From contig DGVL01000176.1 in assembly GCA_002394965.1 (NCBI GenBank), forward strand, positions 184 through 6,721: a stretch of DNA of 6,538 bases, in the 5' to 3' direction. Both the position numbers and the translations under genes were made by a program. Each line of letters starts with the position of its first letter. Positions within the stretch are counted from its first letter, which is position 1. This DNA comes from Lachnospira sp. UBA4285. Lineage in GTDB: Bacteria; Bacillota; Clostridia; Lachnospirales; Lachnospiraceae. This document shows positions 5,632 through 6,538 of the stretch, piece by piece. The notes beneath the pieces were generated by a model that was not told the DNA's origin, ran no database searches, and was given only the letters and a program-made list of their open reading frames with translations.

Positions 5632-6057
5632 ATGGCTAAGAAAATTACAGGATATATCAAGCTGCAGATTCCTGCCGGAAAGGCAACACCGGCTCCGCCG
5701 GTAGGCCCGGCGCTCGGACAGCATGGTGTCAACATCGTTGAGTTCACCAAGCAGTTCAACGCGAAGACAGCAGATAAAGGGGATATGATCATCCCGGTTG
5801 TCATTACGGTTTACGCTGACAAGAGCTTCAGCTTCATCACGAAGACTCCGCCGGCAGCCGTTCTGATCAAGAAGGCCTGCAAGCTGCAGAAGGCATCGGG
5901 CGAACCGAACAAGAACAAGGTCGCACAGCTCTCAAAGGAAGATCTGAAGAAGATTGCCGAGACGAAGATGCCTGACCTCAATGCCAATACACTGGAAGCC
6001 GCTGAATCCATGATCCGCGGAACAGCCAGAAGCATGGGCATCACGGTAGAGGAATGA
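5632..6057 (+). CDS. rplK: 50S ribosomal protein L11
   Basis: L11 forms the base of the GTPase-associated centre of the large subunit, together with L10 and 23S rRNA. The 141-residue length is exactly that usual for bacterial L11. The N-terminal domain (about 1-70) has the conserved proline-rich loop IPAGKATPAPPVGPALGQHG (13-32). The C-terminal rRNA-binding domain includes KTPPAAVLIKKA (71-82), SGEPN (89-93), and a final helix with EAAESMIRGTARSMGI (122-137). The ATG at 5632 is supported by a near-perfect AGGAGGTG (5618-5625), 6 nt upstream; a GTG at 5623 lies inside that site and is not the start. The gene is followed by rplA as in most bacteria. Confidence 0.98.
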   Translation: MAKKITGYIKLQIPAGKATPAPPVGPALGQHGVNIVEFTKQFNAKTADKGDMIIPVVITVYADKSFSFITKTPPAAVLIKKACKLQKASGEPNKNKVAQLSKEDLKKIAETKMPDLNANTLEAAESMIRGTARSMGITVEE

Positions 6058-6070
6058 TCATGAAAAGAGG
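6049..6070 (+). repeat. Upstream copy of the rplA translation-initiation region
   Basis: The 22 bases at 6049-6070 nearly repeat the 21 bases at 6149-6169: GAGG, then a start region, then the identical 11-mer ATGAAAAGAGG (6060-6070 and 6159-6169). Within GATnATGAAAAGAGG there is only one mismatch over 15 bases. The copies differ elsewhere by a one-base gap and a few substitutions. The upstream copy overlaps the rplK stop codon. The offset between the two ATGs is 99 nt, so they are in the same reading frame. Confidence 0.8.
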
Positions 6071-6155
6071 GGACGGAGCCAGATGCAGTGCATCCGGTTT
6101 CATCCGCGAAACGGTGGGAGGAAATTCCCATTCCGATACGACCACTTGGAGGTAG
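6060..6155 (+). CDS. Possible 31-codon leader ORF before rplA (decoy or ancestral L1 start)
   Basis: An ORF begins at ATG 6060, two bases after the rplK stop, with AGAGGA (6048-6053) 6 nt upstream, so it has a good ribosome binding site. It encodes 31 residues starting MKRG, identical to the first four residues of L1, and ends TTWR followed by TAG at 6153-6155. That stop touches the rplA start region (TAGATGATG) and is in frame with rplA. The remaining residues resemble no family I know. Ribosomes translating it would pass through the predicted L1-binding hairpin at 6114-6145 and end at the rplA ribosome binding site. It may be a coupling leader peptide or a relic of a duplicated start. Whether it is translated is unknown. 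Confidence 0.4.
   Translation: MKRGDGARCSASGFIRETVGGNSHSDTTTWR
6094..6114 (+). other. Hairpin preceding the rplA operator
   Basis: GTTTC (6097-6101) pairs with GAAAC (6108-6112), and CC (6094-6095) pairs with GG (6113-6114) across a bulged G, with the loop ATCCGC. Just before it, GATGC (6082-6086) can pair with GCATC (6090-6094). The last base, G6114, is also the first of the L1-type stem, so the two helices are contiguous and compete for one base. Together they make the rplK-rplA gap highly structured. Confidence 0.45.
6114..6145 (+). promoter_or_regulatory. Second probable L1-binding operator, upstream of rplA
   Basis: GTGG (6114-6117) pairs with CCAC (6142-6145), and GGAA (6120-6123) pairs with TTCC (6131-6134). 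The 5' internal loop is GA and the 3' internal loop is GATACGA. This repeats the layout of the element before rplK, including the exact GTGGGAGG string, and again resembles the 23S rRNA L1 site. It lies 3 bases before the rplA ribosome binding site GGAGG (6148-6152), so bound L1 could block its own translation. An alternative stem GGGA/TCCC (6116-6119 with 6126-6129) would disrupt it. Confidence 0.62.
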
Positions 6156-6158
6156 ATG

Positions 6159-6538
6159 ATGAAAAGAGGTAAAAAATACGTTGAGGCGGCGAAGCAGATC
6201 GACCGCACAACGCAGTATGAAGCAGAAGATGCTGTCAAGCTCGTGAAGCAGACGGCAACTGCTAAATTTGACGAGACAGTCGAAGTTCACATCCGCACAG
6301 GATGCGACGGCCGCCATGCCGATCAGCAGATCCGCGGCGCCGTAGTTCTTCCGCACGGAACCGGCAAGAAGGTGCGCGTACTCGTATTCGCCAAGGGTGC
6401 CAAGGCCGATGAGGCAGAGGCAGCCGGCGCAGATTACGTTGGCGCTGAGGAGCTGATCCCGAAGATCCAGAAGGAAGGCTGGCTGGATTTCGACGTCGTT
6501 GTTGCAACCCCGGATATGATGGGCGTTGTAGGACGTCT
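6159..6538 (+). CDS. rplA: 50S ribosomal protein L1, N-terminal part
   Basis: About 126 codons of roughly 230 are present; the gene runs off the window end. L1 binds the mobile stalk of 23S rRNA near the E site, helps release deacylated tRNA, and acts as the translational repressor of its own operon. The start MKRGKKYVEAAKQID (1-15) and the block RHADQQIRGAVVLPHGTGK (53-71) are diagnostic of bacterial L1, as is the later region EEGW-like KEGWLDFDVVVATPDMMG (106-123). GGAGG (6148-6152) lies 6 nt before the ATG at 6159. The adjacent ATG at 6156 is only 3 nt away and would just add one methionine. No truncation or frameshift is seen in the part available. Confidence 0.97.
   Translation, partial: MKRGKKYVEAAKQIDRTTQYEAEDAVKLVKQTATAKFDETVEVHIRTGCDGRHADQQIRGAVVLPHGTGKKVRVLVFAKGAKADEAEAAGADYVGAEELIPKIQKEGWLDFDVVVATPDMMGVVGR

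Noticed and set aside
1..6538. CRISPR array, insertion sequence, phage or defence genes
   Set aside because: There are no regularly spaced repeats, transposase motifs, terminal inverted repeats or target-site duplications. All coding space is taken by conserved housekeeping genes on one strand.

Overview
This 6.5 kb window looks like core chromosome from a GC-rich member of the Clostridia, most likely a Lachnospiraceae-type Firmicute. The evidence is strong AAGGAGG-type ribosome binding sites, low-GC-style sigma-A promoters, the four-cysteine form of L33, a short single-membrane-span SecE, and the order metK - mreB-like - recD2 - comF - rpmG - secE - nusG - rplK - rplA. All genes are on the + strand. 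I see no mobile element, CRISPR array, tRNA or rRNA gene, or clear sign of horizontal transfer. The organism call is inference from gene order and sequence style.

Region 1 (1-393): the last 46 codons of metK, then a structured 3' region with a perfect 7-bp hairpin and a very strong intrinsic terminator (209-259). Two candidate promoters for the next gene follow. The -35 box of the first one is embedded in the terminator's U-tract.

Region 2 (394-4388): an MreB/Mbl-family actin gene, the RecD2 helicase gene (TTG start) and comF (GTG start, 4-bp overlap with the recD2 stop). The tight spacing suggests one transcript, although shape, DNA repair and DNA uptake/phosphoribosyltransferase functions are not obviously linked.

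Region 3 (4389-4592): a 204-bp gap with a good extended -10 promoter and a roughly 107-nt leader. The leader has complementary segments that can pair in mutually exclusive ways, one of which covers the rpmG ribosome binding site.

Region 4 (4593-6538): rpmG (49 aa), secE, nusG, rplK and the 5' part of rplA, which is cut by the window end. Together these supply ribosomal proteins L33, L11 and L1, the SecE translocase subunit, and the NusG transcription factor.

The gaps before rplK and before rplA each carry a GTGGGAG...CCAC hairpin resembling the L1-binding site of 23S rRNA, so they are probable L1 feedback operators. The rplK-rplA gap also holds an in-frame, near-duplicate copy of the rplA translation start, which opens a 31-codon ORF ending directly at rplA. 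The genes are all ordinary housekeeping genes. The interesting material is in the three leader regions, and I do not see a wholly new multi-gene system.
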